Shown here one piece after another: positions 35,499 to 45,772 of a DNA stretch of 64,000 bases. The stretch is from Antedon bifida (lineage: Eukaryota; Echinodermata; Crinoidea; Comatulida; Antedonidae). The position numbers and the translations under genes are program-made. The notes under the pieces were generated by a model that made no database searches, was not told the DNA's origin, and worked only from the letters and a program-made list of their open reading frames with translations. Numbering within the stretch: position 1 is the stretch's first letter; each line of letters begins with the position of its first letter. The stretch spans positions 14,076,501 through 14,140,500 of the forward strand of contig OY727094.1 of the NCBI GenBank assembly GCA_963402885.1. The letters are read 5' to 3'.

Positions 35499-36499
35499 TT
35501 TGAACAATAATGCTTCTTCTTCTTCTTTTTCTATTATCGTACTTCAACAAACGATCATTAATCTGCTGTCAAGCGAAATTTGTTGACTATCATTGGCAAA
35601 GATTTAAAATAACAGACGTTTTATAAAATTGTTTTTACTGTATATAGTCATAAATTTTGCAAGCGCGTCATAAATCCAGCTTTTAGTATCACTAACAAAA
35701 TTAATCTTAGTATCAAAACAATTATCGTGCAATGTACGTTATCATTTGCTTTTATGAGTTTATCCAAGGAAGTCACCAGTATTAAAGCAAAACGAAAGTA
35801 AATGAGAGTTATAAATGCGCCGATTGAAGAAATTAGTAGGATTTGGTAGCCACACTTTATTTTTGTTTTAGCACAATCGAAATTAATTTAGTTTTTTATT
35901 CAAGACTATTTTGGTGTTCCTTTAGAAGGACCGGCGAATAGTTTTTTCTTTCTTTCCAACAAAAAAAACTGTCACAGAAAAGAATATGTTATTTTAAGGA
36001 AATTATTTTCACTGGTTTTTTTCTACATATTTTTATAATAATAATAAAGGGATATAATAAAAAAAACAGCATTTTCAACATAATACTCAGACAATTAAAA
36101 AAACAAGATATGCTATTATACAGTCTTTTTAATAATAGGCCTATATCGATTGTAAAATAAACGATTTTACTTTCTCGTTCCTTAAGTTTATAGAAACGAA
36201 TAATTTTTTCCTTATTCATGTTTACAACTGGGACAATCCGCGGTTTGTATGTCTGTGAAGTTGGTTTATTCAAATTCAAATATTTTTTTAAAAACATAGT
36301 TTAATAACAATAATTTGCGTAATAACTGTCTAATTGAGGTGTTATTTCATCAACATGTTAGCCTGGACTTCCTCTATTTCTTCCGGTCAAAGTGCAATAA
36401 CATTTTATGCATTTACGCCCTCTACTGCCAATAAGTAACTAGCTTTTACGAACGTTATAACACTTGACCTACTATCATTTTCAAAATATTTTAGTATGA

Positions 36500-36850
36500 A
36501 TCGTTGTATTGTCTCCCAAAACATGAAAAATGAAGATTAATTAAATCAAACTTTGAATAGGTTATTTTGTAGTTTTAATAAAGTGAATCACTTCTGTAGA
36601 AAAAAACCTGAAAAAATAATGTTTCACTTATAAAATAACATGATAAATGGTTAAATTCAACCAAAAATCCATTGGCTGGCAGCCAATTTGACCATTGTTT
36701 GCTTTAAATTCCAGTTTTTTCAGGAAAATAATTTTTTTTTCGATCCAATTTTTGGTCGAAGTCAATAACTATTATGTGACATTAAAATAGCATATTCAAC
36801 AACAAAAATTTAAAAAAATTATTTTTCAGGGGGCAATACATCTTTAACCT
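36500..36850 (-). mobile_element. MITE copy, family with TIR TTAAAGATGTATTGTCCCCC
   Basis: Reverse-orientation relative of the two copies at 61865-62554. It shares GTTAAAGATGTATTG(C/T)CCCC at the right end, the internal TTGGCTGGCAGCCAA palindrome (36673-36687) and a degenerate left terminus near 36505-36520. Confidence 0.65.
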
Positions 36851-37319
36851 ACTCTACCATTTGCAATCCGAAAGCCGTTCGATTAGTTTAACTACGCCTT
36901 TTAATTACTGTTTGCAGATTGCTTTTAACTTTTCGTTAGCTTTACTGCCCGTTATTTAACGCTGTCTTTCCAGGAGCATTTTTTATGCCAACCAAGATGG
37001 GGATCAGTCAGGGGTGAATCAGAATGGTTTGTCTCCTGCGCGAGACCCACCTTCGGTTGCTTGGGGAAAAACGCCACTCCTGTTGGACATTTATTTTGTA
37101 TCGGTCTTTGTTTCTTTTAAATGTTTTATGTTCATCTCACTTTTTTCATATTGTAAGTCAATACTTATACAATTAATGATAACAAGCAATACTATGTTCA
37201 TACTCTTAGCTCATTTGATTTAGCAATTGTTGAATACATACAATTCTGTCAAAATTTGATCTTACCTAAAACGAATATTTAATAATAATAAGCATTGGCT
37301 CACAAAAGATGTAAGAAGG

Positions 37320-38060
37320 GAATTACTTAAGAACTATAATTGCATCCAAAAAAACAAAATCAACGAGATGGAAAAGAAAAAGATTCAAAAATGTGTAAAT
37401 AAGAAAATCAAAGCATGTAAAAAAGAATATAGAGAAAAAATTGAGAACAAATTCAAATGTCGGGACACCCGTTAGGCCTGGAATGGAGTTAGGACAATTA
37501 CTGGCAGGTATGGGTAAGAAAAATAATGAAATAGTTTCAAACCAAATGATTTTAATATTTTTTATTCTAGATTTGATGAAATAAATTTTCAATGTGAAAT
37601 GACTGCATCTGCTGAAGGGTTTGAAAATGAAATGAATGATAAAAGTGCAATAAAAATTGATGTAGATGATGTTAAGAAACATATGGAAAGTGTAAATGTT
37701 AGTAAAGCAAAGGGTTCGGACGGTGTATCAGGGCGTTTGATTATATCATGTGCCTCTCAGCTTTCACCAATAATAAGCCAGCTTTTCCAGTGTTCGCTGA
37801 ACACGGAGGTGGTACTTGATCTATGGAAGGTCTCTGAGATAATACCTGTGATAATAAATGTGTAACCCTAAAATCATTAACGACTTCAGACCAGTGGCAT
37901 TAACATCTGTTCTAATGAAGATTCTTGAGAAGATTGTTAGAAATCAACTAATATCTTAATGTAGTGATTTTATGGATAATAAACAATTTGCATATCAATG
38001 TAATAGAGGGGTCGATGATGCTATTATAACCTTGTTAGACCTGGTGGTTTCACATTTAAA
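37320..38060 (+). mobile_element. Decayed non-LTR retrotransposon fragment (Rex1-like?)
   Basis: Near 37670-37850 it reads VNVSKAKGSDGVSGRLIISCASQLSPIIS (shown in part), then LNDFRPVALTSVLMKILEKIV in a shifted frame near 37880-37940, i.e. the fingers of a non-LTR RT. The wording is closer to Rex1/Babar-type elements than to the L2-like copies here; the clade is a guess. Stops and frameshifts throughout. Confidence 0.6.
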
Positions 38061-39135
38061 TAAGAAGGGGACCTATAGCTATAGGTTGGTAAAAATAAAT
38101 GGTTTATTGGCATTTTGTGGATTTTATGGAAAAATATAACAACTTTGCGAGTAATTTGCGACCAAAACTATCACCTTTTGACCAGTGGTTGATGTTATGG
38201 TCATTTTGTTAAGTTGGTCAGAAAGGGGGTTTCCGTTGACTTCTGGAAAATGTGTCCATTAGAGTGTATAGAAATATGGGTCTTCTGAGTATTTTGACAC
38301 CAATTATAATATTCCAATACATGTTATGTAATGTCCTAATTTTGACCATGTTGACCATTTCGCCAAGCATCCCGAAATTTATTTATTTATTTTTTAATTT
38401 GAAAGAGAAAAGAGACTTTGATAATTTCTAAAACCACAGGCCAAAATTCCTAAAAAATTAATTGTGAACAAATTAAATCTTTACTTTAAAATTCTAACGT
38501 TATAGTTTTAAGACAAGTACATTCATAACTTTGATCTTGAACTTACGTAATGAAACGTGTTTTGAACATGCAAATGAAGAAATAGCCTACGTTTTTGTAA
38601 TAATATATTTCTTTATCCAACGTTGATACCCCTTGTACATTAACATGCAAATAAAGACATTATTTATTCCAGGTTTATAATACACAAACATGGACCAATA
38701 CATTTATATGACCATCGACATTGCCTTGATCTTATTGTTTCGTCTGAATGTGTGTTTGAACTTCAACAACTTTTTGAAATATCGGGTTTTTAAAAATAAA
38801 TAATTGATATGAAATTATTTAAAAAGACACGTAGCAAATTGCGTGCCATACTTTTAAATTGACGTCCCATAGGTTGTGCCACAAAAAACATAATTTATCA
38901 TCAGCAAAAGATAATTTAGATTTTCAGGTAATAAACAAGTCAAACCCAATTTTTGTAATTCAGTAATCTATAACTATTGCGGAATGATGTATTTTTTAAA
39001 CTGTGTCGATTTGATGACGAATCATCAAATTGCTAGGCCTAGGCTAGGCCCTACCTAGCTAGCTCGAGTGTAGGCTTAGCCTAGGCCTAGCTAGGCTATT
39101 ATAGAGGCCCAGTACGGTCTGTAAGTAGTGGGGAA
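38061..39135. other. No gene recognised; TAGGCCTA-rich stretch
   Basis: AT-rich, no readable protein. The right end (39030-39110) is packed with overlapping CTAGGCCTAG/TAGCTAGC words, immediately outside the palindromic element that starts at 39136. Confidence 0.4.
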
Positions 39136-39620
39136 CAGACGATCGGGACCACGGACGATCGGGCCCAAGACGATCGGGCCCAGAAAACGTGGTCCCGATC
39201 GTCTTCAGCGTTGGGCCCGATCGTCATACCAGTTGGGCCCGATCGTCCAGTGTTTTCAGAACCACGTTGGGCCCGATCGTCTTACCAGTTGGTCCCGATC
39301 GTCTTAGTAGCGTTGGGCCCGATAGTCGTTTGTGTTATATAAAATAATGTGCCACATTTCATCATTTTTAATTCCTAGTGCTAGTGTCAACATGCTTTTC
39401 TTGCGTAATTAAGATTTTAATTAAAAAGGTTAATTAGATTTTGTTCTGATTTTATCATAATTTTCCGCTAATTAACACTAGGCCTAGGTACTGCTGGTTT
39501 TAAGAATTTCTTACCAATACTCTCAATTTATGAATAAATGTGATTGATTTGATTGTTATTATTGTGTTGTTTGTATTTGCGTATTTATTTTTTTTTATTT
39601 TCCGAGAATGTTTGGTGTCA

Positions 39621-40086
39621 GATGAAATCGGTCGCGCTTGAAATCGGTCGCGTTTGAAATCGGTCGCGATAAAACAACTTCCGGTATTTTGTATGGCGCG
39701 CCGCTAGAGCTATACTTTTGATTATATCGGTCGCGCTATTTTGTTTGGATCGAGCGGGATGCATGCTAGAGCGGGATATACATTTTTCGTTTATATATAT
39801 TTAATTGATATTTTTTAGGAACTAGATTATTTATATGGATATTTTATATTTGGTTAATAAATATTTATTGTCAATCATTAAATTTTTTTTTTTTTTGTAT
39901 TTCACAAGTCTCGGCCAGGACTGTGTCTGTTCAAAATGGCCATTTCTAAACACGTTTAAATATTATATTAGGCATAATATTATATAAGGCATATAATAAT
40001 TTACCTCTATTTATATGTACTGTAATTAATATATTATATAGAGAATATACGTCTGTCGTGTCTTTTATTATGCAAACAATTACGTA
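39621..40086 (+). repeat. Left arm of inner inverted repeat
   Basis: Runs from GATGAAATCGGTCGCG to CAAACAATTACGTA. It is mirrored at 40911-41403 with small indels. Includes AT-rich middle sequence (AATAAATATTTATT) and AATGGCCATT. Confidence 0.8.
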
Positions 40087-40910
40087 TGATTTTAGGATAT
40101 TAATAAAATATATAGATAATATGCCGATATAAATCAATCTACCGGCCTACAGTAGGACTATGATGTACAATGATTGATGTGAGAATAATAATGTATGGAT
40201 AATAAAGGTGGACACGATTCTCAAAGAGGTAATCTGCACTATTTAAACATTTAGGCCTATATTTACGAACGGCGTATGAATGTGAGACACTGAGTTGCAC
40301 TTACTTAAATTTACATTAAATGATTACTGTATTATAAATGAAGAAATAAAAGCTATTCAAATTAAAATCTATAGTATCGCCGACGTATATAGCCTACGTA
40401 AATTATATATAAATCATACTGTCAACTGTCATCTTTACCTCGCCATGGACAACGATCGTACGTGTTTTGTCCATGAGTTGACACACTAACAAGTGCGTGT
40501 TTTTTTAAAAGGGGAAACCCCGTCAGTAAAATAACGTATTGTTAGAGGAAACAGCTGCACGATCATAGAAGGCGCATCTCCGATATGGCTTATGTGGGGG
40601 GTTATTTCAGTTACTCGCTTTTCAACCATCCGCATATAAATGATCATTTTACTAAAAACTATTTTAAACATTAGAAATAAAAATATACACGTGATTTGCC
40701 TCAACAATAATCATTATACACTTAATATTATCCTACATAACGGATAGAAATAAAATAAGGAAATAAAAATAAGGTGATCGAATAGTATGTTGTTAACGAC
40801 ATGGATATGATATAATCTGCCACAGTATGCATAAGTATAAAAATGGATACGCTGTCTTTACGGGCTATATTGTAAAAATTATTGTTTTTAAATAAATAAT
40901 TGTTCTCTTT

Positions 40911-41403
40911 TACGTAATTGTTTGCATAATAAAAGACACGGCAGACGTGTATTCTCTATATAATATATTAATTACAGTAGGCCTACATATAAATAGAGGT
41001 AAATTATTATATGCCTAATATAACATTATGCCTAATATAATATTTAAACGTGTTTAGAAATGGCCATTTTGAACAGACACAGTCCTTCTCCGAAACCTGT
41101 GAAATACAAAAAAAAAAAAATTAATTTAATGATTGATAATAAATATTTATTAACCAAGTAAAAAATATCCACATAAATAATCTAGTTCCTAAAATATATC
41201 AATTAAATCTATATAAACGAAAAATGTTTATCCCGCTCTAGCATGCATCCCGCTCGATCCATACAAAATAGCGCGACCGACTTCAAACGCGACCGATTTC
41301 ATCAAAAGTATAGCTCTAGCGGCGCGCCATACAAAATACCGGAAGTTGATTTTATCGCGACCGATTTCAAACGCGACCGATTTCAGACGCGACCGATTTC
41401 ATC
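40911..41403 (-). repeat. Right arm of inner inverted repeat
   Basis: Reverse complement of 39621-40086, ending CGCGACCGATTTCATC. It has an extra GCGACCGATTTC copy relative to the left arm. Confidence 0.8.
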
Positions 41404-41584
41404 GTAAACCGAATGTTTTGGGCCCGATCGTCTTGTTTGTTGGGCCCGATCGTCTGGGCCCGATCGTCTCTGGGCCCGATCGTCTTTCACCCTTGATGGG
41501 CCCAATCGTCTCACGATTTGGGCCCGATCGTCTTGAAGTGGGCCCGATCGTCTGGGCCCGATCGTCCGTGGTCCCGATCGTCTG

Positions 41585-42005
41585 ATAACCTAAGTAGGCT
41601 AGCTGACCATAGCTAGACCGGGTCTAGTAGGCCTAGGCCAGGCTCTAGCTAGATATAGGCTATTCCTAGTAGTAGGCCAAGGGCTAGGCTTATTAGGTAG
41701 GTGAACAGATTGTCGGATCCGATCAGAGGATGAATTTTAGGTTATTGTATATTGGGTCTTATTAACCTGTCCTAGGCTAGGATCTAGCCTATATAATAGC
41801 CGCTGCTACTGCAGTTTCGCACCTAAAACTGGGCATAAGATTTTGACATCTGATCTGATTGGTCGATTATTGCCGTTCCAAGTTACTGTACCCCGGCTGG
41901 AGTAAAATATATTGCCACTGTATTATGTATAGTAAATGGAAAGTCAGCTAAATACTTAATAACTTATTGAGAGAATTTTTTTCTTTAAAATATTATTAAC
42001 AATCC
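41585..42005. other. TAGGCCTA-rich intergenic DNA
   Basis: Dense overlapping CTAGGCCTAG/GCTAGCT words at 41590-41700, then plain AT-rich sequence. No gene or transposon end is recognised. Confidence 0.4.
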
Positions 42006-42382
42006 TTAAAGACCCATTCCCTACAATGTGTGACATTTTGTAAAAATAATGCATATATATTACTTTAAAAACATTAAACCAGGCCATTCCTTGTCTTAAA
42101 TGTATGTTATATTGTTGCTGCATTAATTTTCTTTTTGTTTTTGCCAGACTCCCTTGATACAAATTGGGGGAAACTTTGAATTACAGAAGAAAAACAAAAA
42201 TATCAATCCGCGCTCAATGCATGTTGGGATTTATAGCGGGCTGTTAAAATTATTAGAATTGACCGTATAAAGACGAAAAAAGTTATCTCAATTTGACCAA
42301 TGTTATATTATTTATTTTTACATTAAATTAGTTTTTGACGTTGAATTAGATCTGAAAAATGTAGGCAATGCCGGTACTTTAA
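42006..42382. mobile_element. TTAA-flanked MITE, diverged relative of 24550-25183
   Basis: TTAA-AGACCCATTCCCTAC at the left and GTAGGCAATGCCGGTACT-TTAA at the right. Internal sequence (CCTTGTCTTAAATGTA, ATCAATCCGCGC, GGGATTTATAGCGGGC) matches the larger copy at 24550-25183. No ORF. Confidence 0.7.
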
Positions 42383-42393
42383 TTGGTATAAAG
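42174..42393 (+). repeat. 220-bp direct repeat, copy 1
   Basis: From CTTTGAATTACAGAAG to GGTATAAAG. Identical by eye to 45018-45237, with a constant offset of 2844 bp and no indel. It covers the right part of the TTAA element plus 11 bp of flank. Confidence 0.85.
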
Positions 42394-42676
42394 AAATTTA
42401 AACTCTATCATGTCAATAATAACTTAAATTTGACAAACTATGAATACACTATAGGCTACTTCTTGCAAGTTTCACTCCAGTCAGAAGGAGTAAGTATGTC
42501 ATATTCAACCATCACCGACCAACAGCATCGGGCCACCGCCTCTCAGAACATACAATAACAAAAAAAAGAGAATAAAAGATAAAACATAAATACAAAAGCA
42601 TGGGAGTTTTAAAAAAAAGTTATCAATAGCTAGCGCTACGGGAGCCTTGAAAACTCATCCATGTCATACATTTTTT

Positions 42677-42756
42677 GTCGCATGCAACGTGACTCTACAG
42701 CTCACTATGTGGTCGTTCGGTTGGGTGGTTTGTAGACACTAACTTGAGCACGCGAC
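42677..42756 (+). mobile_element. Internally deleted copy of the GTCGCGTG...CACGCGAC element
   Basis: 80 bp: GTCGCATGCAACGTGACTC..CTCACTATGTGGTCG..GACACTAACTTGAGCACGCGAC. It contains both ends but not the middle of the 55595-56262 element. Confidence 0.6.
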
Positions 42757-43192
42757 TGCAGCTTATTTGTACTGTATTGTAAAAGATATGCTAATGGCTA
42801 GGGAAACGTGATACCATATCAAAGTTTCTGTCTAGCGGCTTGGTGTGTAAAGGAAATTTGTTGTCTGGGGAATAGACCATACTGTACAACCCGTATCTCC
42901 TTTATTACATCACTTTGAGCAGCCTGCTGGTCAAAAAAAGTCAATGGTAAACTTTGTATTGATACACCACTGGAGGGAATGTTATTTACTGTGCTATTTG
43001 CAACCAGAAGATTCAGGATGGTACCATATTTTTAGATACTTTTTAAAACAAAATCTGTCCTGGTTCTTACCCAGTTGCTTAGTAATGGTACTTTAGGCCA
43101 CTTGCAATGATACATGACCAAAACACACTTCACATGGGTTTCTAAACTATCTGTGTTGCTCAGACAAACTGTTACTGCTACTAAAGTATATT

Positions 43193-44829
43193 TGTGACCC
43201 GATCTGGCAAAACCCTACTTTTGTCGGAAATATTCATTTTGTATTTTTTTATATATTTGGATTATTTGAATCATAAGCTTTGTAGTGGTGTTTATTTCAT
43301 AAAAATTGAGTAAATATTTAAAAAGTTATTACATTTTAAAAACTTACAAATCATTCAATTAGTTTACGAGAAAATCGCGTTTGAAGTTTGCAATGAAATT
43401 CTTTTTGATACGCGCTGAAAACTCACTCCGTAGCAACGCGGAATTTTGGTCTAAGGCACAATGACGTCATACCAGGAAGTGTGTGCGATATAATAGCAGC
43501 GTGCACATCATAGTCAATTTGACTGATTTCAGACGCCGTTTTAACCTATTTAGTCACTCGAATTAACTATTTTGCACTATTGAAAAACAGCATTATAACG
43601 TCAAGCTTATTTTAACTGGTTTCGGAGGTGTTTACGATATCAACAGCGAAAAACCAAGCAGGCCTAGCTAGCCTAGGCCTATTCAGATTTTCGCCGTCAT
43701 CGCCTGTACCCTACTGATGGGTGTTCATCAGGCCGTGTATGGCAGCGGTGCATCGACATTGGGGCTGGCGTTAGTAGTAAACTAGCCTAGACAAGTTTGG
43801 CGCCTTGCAGAGTCACAGCTTGCTAGCTACTTACATTGTATTGACGATTTAATACATTTGTTTGTTTTTATAACTTGGAAGATTCGCTGTAATGTTTGGA
43901 CTTGAATGAGTTTAAAAAACATTTAAGATGAAAGGACTGGACAATAAATTAAATAAATAATTAAGAGCCGATTGGATATATAAAATGTATAAAGAAAATT
44001 ATTTATTGACAATAAAGCTAGGCCCAGTAGTAGTACTAGTAGGCCTACAACCATAATAAAATTAAGGCCTATAGCCCAAAAAATATAGAAAATACAATTG
44101 AATTTATGACGTGAATTGTTAAGTTTTGACTTGTCTATTTTACTATGGAATAAACAAATACAGGCTACAGCTATTTCAGAACACTTTACTTTGAATATTA
44201 AAATCGTTTTTATTCCAATTTACGACATGCTGTGTGTAAAATGAAAATAAACCTCACAAAAATGTAAACAACTTTTTATTTCCGCGCGTAGAGCGTATAA
44301 CATCTAGCGCGTTGACCAATAACGTTTGTTATTGCGATGATGCGCCATAGCAACACACGCAGTTCGCTGTTCCAGAAACTTCGAAGAACCGAATTTTCTG
44401 AAATTATGTCATAGTAAATCAAAGTTTTCATTGGTTCATTCTTCAAACTCCGCCCTAAAACTTCCATATTTGGAATGTCAAATAGATGAGCTTTATTTTG
44501 ATGTGTGACCTTTCAACATTGTGCAGCGAACTGGCGATCAAAATGTCGTCAAACTCTGCAACTTTCAACTGAATTTACGCAAAATTTTAGCGTAGATCGT
44601 GAATAAATTGTTAGGCTTGAGGAAAATACATGTTTTTAAAACTCTCTTTTTTCATAATTTTAATTAAATTTCGGAAGTTTAAATCAGGTAGACGTATTCT
44701 TAAATAGTGAAATATTTCGAAAATGCAAAAACATGTAATCTGCCAGGGTAGTCGATTTGGACGTATTTTGACTGATTACGTGAATTTTGAATTGCCGACA
44801 AAGAGAGGGTTTTGCGAGATCGGGTCACA
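43193..44829. mobile_element. 1.6-kb element with ~30-bp inverted termini (TGTGACCCGATCT)
   Basis: The left end TGTGACCCGATCTGGCAAAA at 43193 is mirrored by a right end whose reverse complement reads TGTGACCCGATCTCGCAAAA (ending 44829); both continue with CCCT and, a few bases on, TTTGTCGG. No transposase ORF is readable, so it is probably a non-autonomous DNA transposon. No clear target duplication is seen. It sits between the two copies of the 220-bp direct repeat. Confidence 0.7.
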
Positions 44830-45017
44830 TTTAAAGGCATCTTTCTCTGTCCCAAACTGAACATGTAAACAATTTCTGACCACAATTTGGGAACATCAAA
44901 CATCATTATTTATCCTAACACATCACTGTTGTTAGATGCATATTGCTTTAAAATAATGGTATTTTAAAAAGGTATAACTAAACTTGTGTCTTTTTTATTA
45001 TGTTTTGCATCACAAAC

Positions 45018-45237
45018 CTTTGAATTACAGAAGAAAAACAAAAATATCAATCCGCGCTCAATGCATGTTGGGATTTATAGCGGGCTGTTAAAATTATTAG
45101 AATTGACCGTATAAAGACGAAAAAAGTTATCTCAATTTGACCAATGTTATATTATTTATTTTTACATTAAATTAGTTTTTGACGTTGAATTAGATCTGAA
45201 AAATGTAGGCAATGCCGGTACTTTAATTGGTATAAAG
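45018..45237 (+). repeat. 220-bp direct repeat, copy 2
   Basis: Identical by eye to 42174-42393. It lacks the left half of the TTAA element. Its right border is immediately followed by a non-LTR retrotransposon 3' end. Confidence 0.85.
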
Positions 45238-45661
45238 CTATGGAATCAACTTATAAGAAATATAAGAGAGAGTGAAAATATATCAATATTTAAAAAACTA
45301 TTACTAAATAAATGCATTAATAGTTATAAAGAAACAATATATCTTTGCGAAAACAACATTTGTAAAATATGTCTAACTTTAACTTAATTAATTACATTTT
45401 CGTATATATTCTGAGACTGTGATGTATATATATATATATATTATATTATAGTACGTTGTATTTTCCTTCATTTATTTACTACATGAAAACATTTTTGTAA
45501 TATATTTGTAAATTTATACTTTAAGTTAGGGTGCCACAGATTAAAAGCTTTGCTTTCTTGTGGTTATCCTGTTTTTCACACTTTATTGTACTTAATTTTT
45601 TATTTATATTTTTATGAATGTTGTGTGAAAAATAAAAAAAGAATCAATCAATCAATCAAAC
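45238..45661 (+). mobile_element. 3' end of an L2/CR1-like retrotransposon
   Basis: Starts in the ORF2 C-terminus (LWNQLIRNIRESENISIFKK), then an AT-rich 3' UTR with AAAGCTTTGCTTTCTTGTGG and an (AATC)n tail at 45643-45661. The UTR words and tail resemble the end of the element at 13810-17040. It lies about 110 bp upstream of the DENR start codon. Confidence 0.7.
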
Positions 45662-45772
45662 CTGAGTCGTGCCCATGAACATTGCTTTAGAGATGGCAAC
45701 AATTTACAATATTTTTCAAATATTTAATCAATTGTTTTTATTTTTTAGAATAATTATAGCTAATAAATAAAG

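Larger units (their letters stand above)
39136..41584. mobile_element. 2.45-kb palindromic, probably non-autonomous DNA transposon with nested repeat arrays
   Basis: Termini are mirror images: CAGACGATCGGGACCACGG at 39136 and its reverse complement ending at 41584. Inside each end is an array of the 13-mer GGGCCCGATCGTC (about nine copies per side, some with one change; 39136-39330 and 41419-41584). Further inside is a long inverted repeat (39621-40086 versus 40911-41403) starting with three tandem GAAATCGGTCGCG words and containing GGCGCGCC. The 0.8-kb centre has no transposase. No clear target duplication is visible, so the superfamily is unassigned. Confidence 0.7.

Noticed and set aside
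35989..36297. 102-codon minus-strand frame upstream of gene B
   Set aside because: Part of the segment shared with 25695-25800, where the frame is not kept; probably non-coding 5' flank.
41346..41585. 79-codon plus-strand frame with repeated GPDR/GPIV words
   Set aside because: It is a by-product of the GGGCCCGATCGTC array at the right end of the palindromic element.
42174..45237. Direct repeats considered as LTRs of a retrotransposon
   Set aside because: No TG...CA ends, primer-binding site or gag/pol remnants between them; the repeat is part of a TTAA-flanked MITE.
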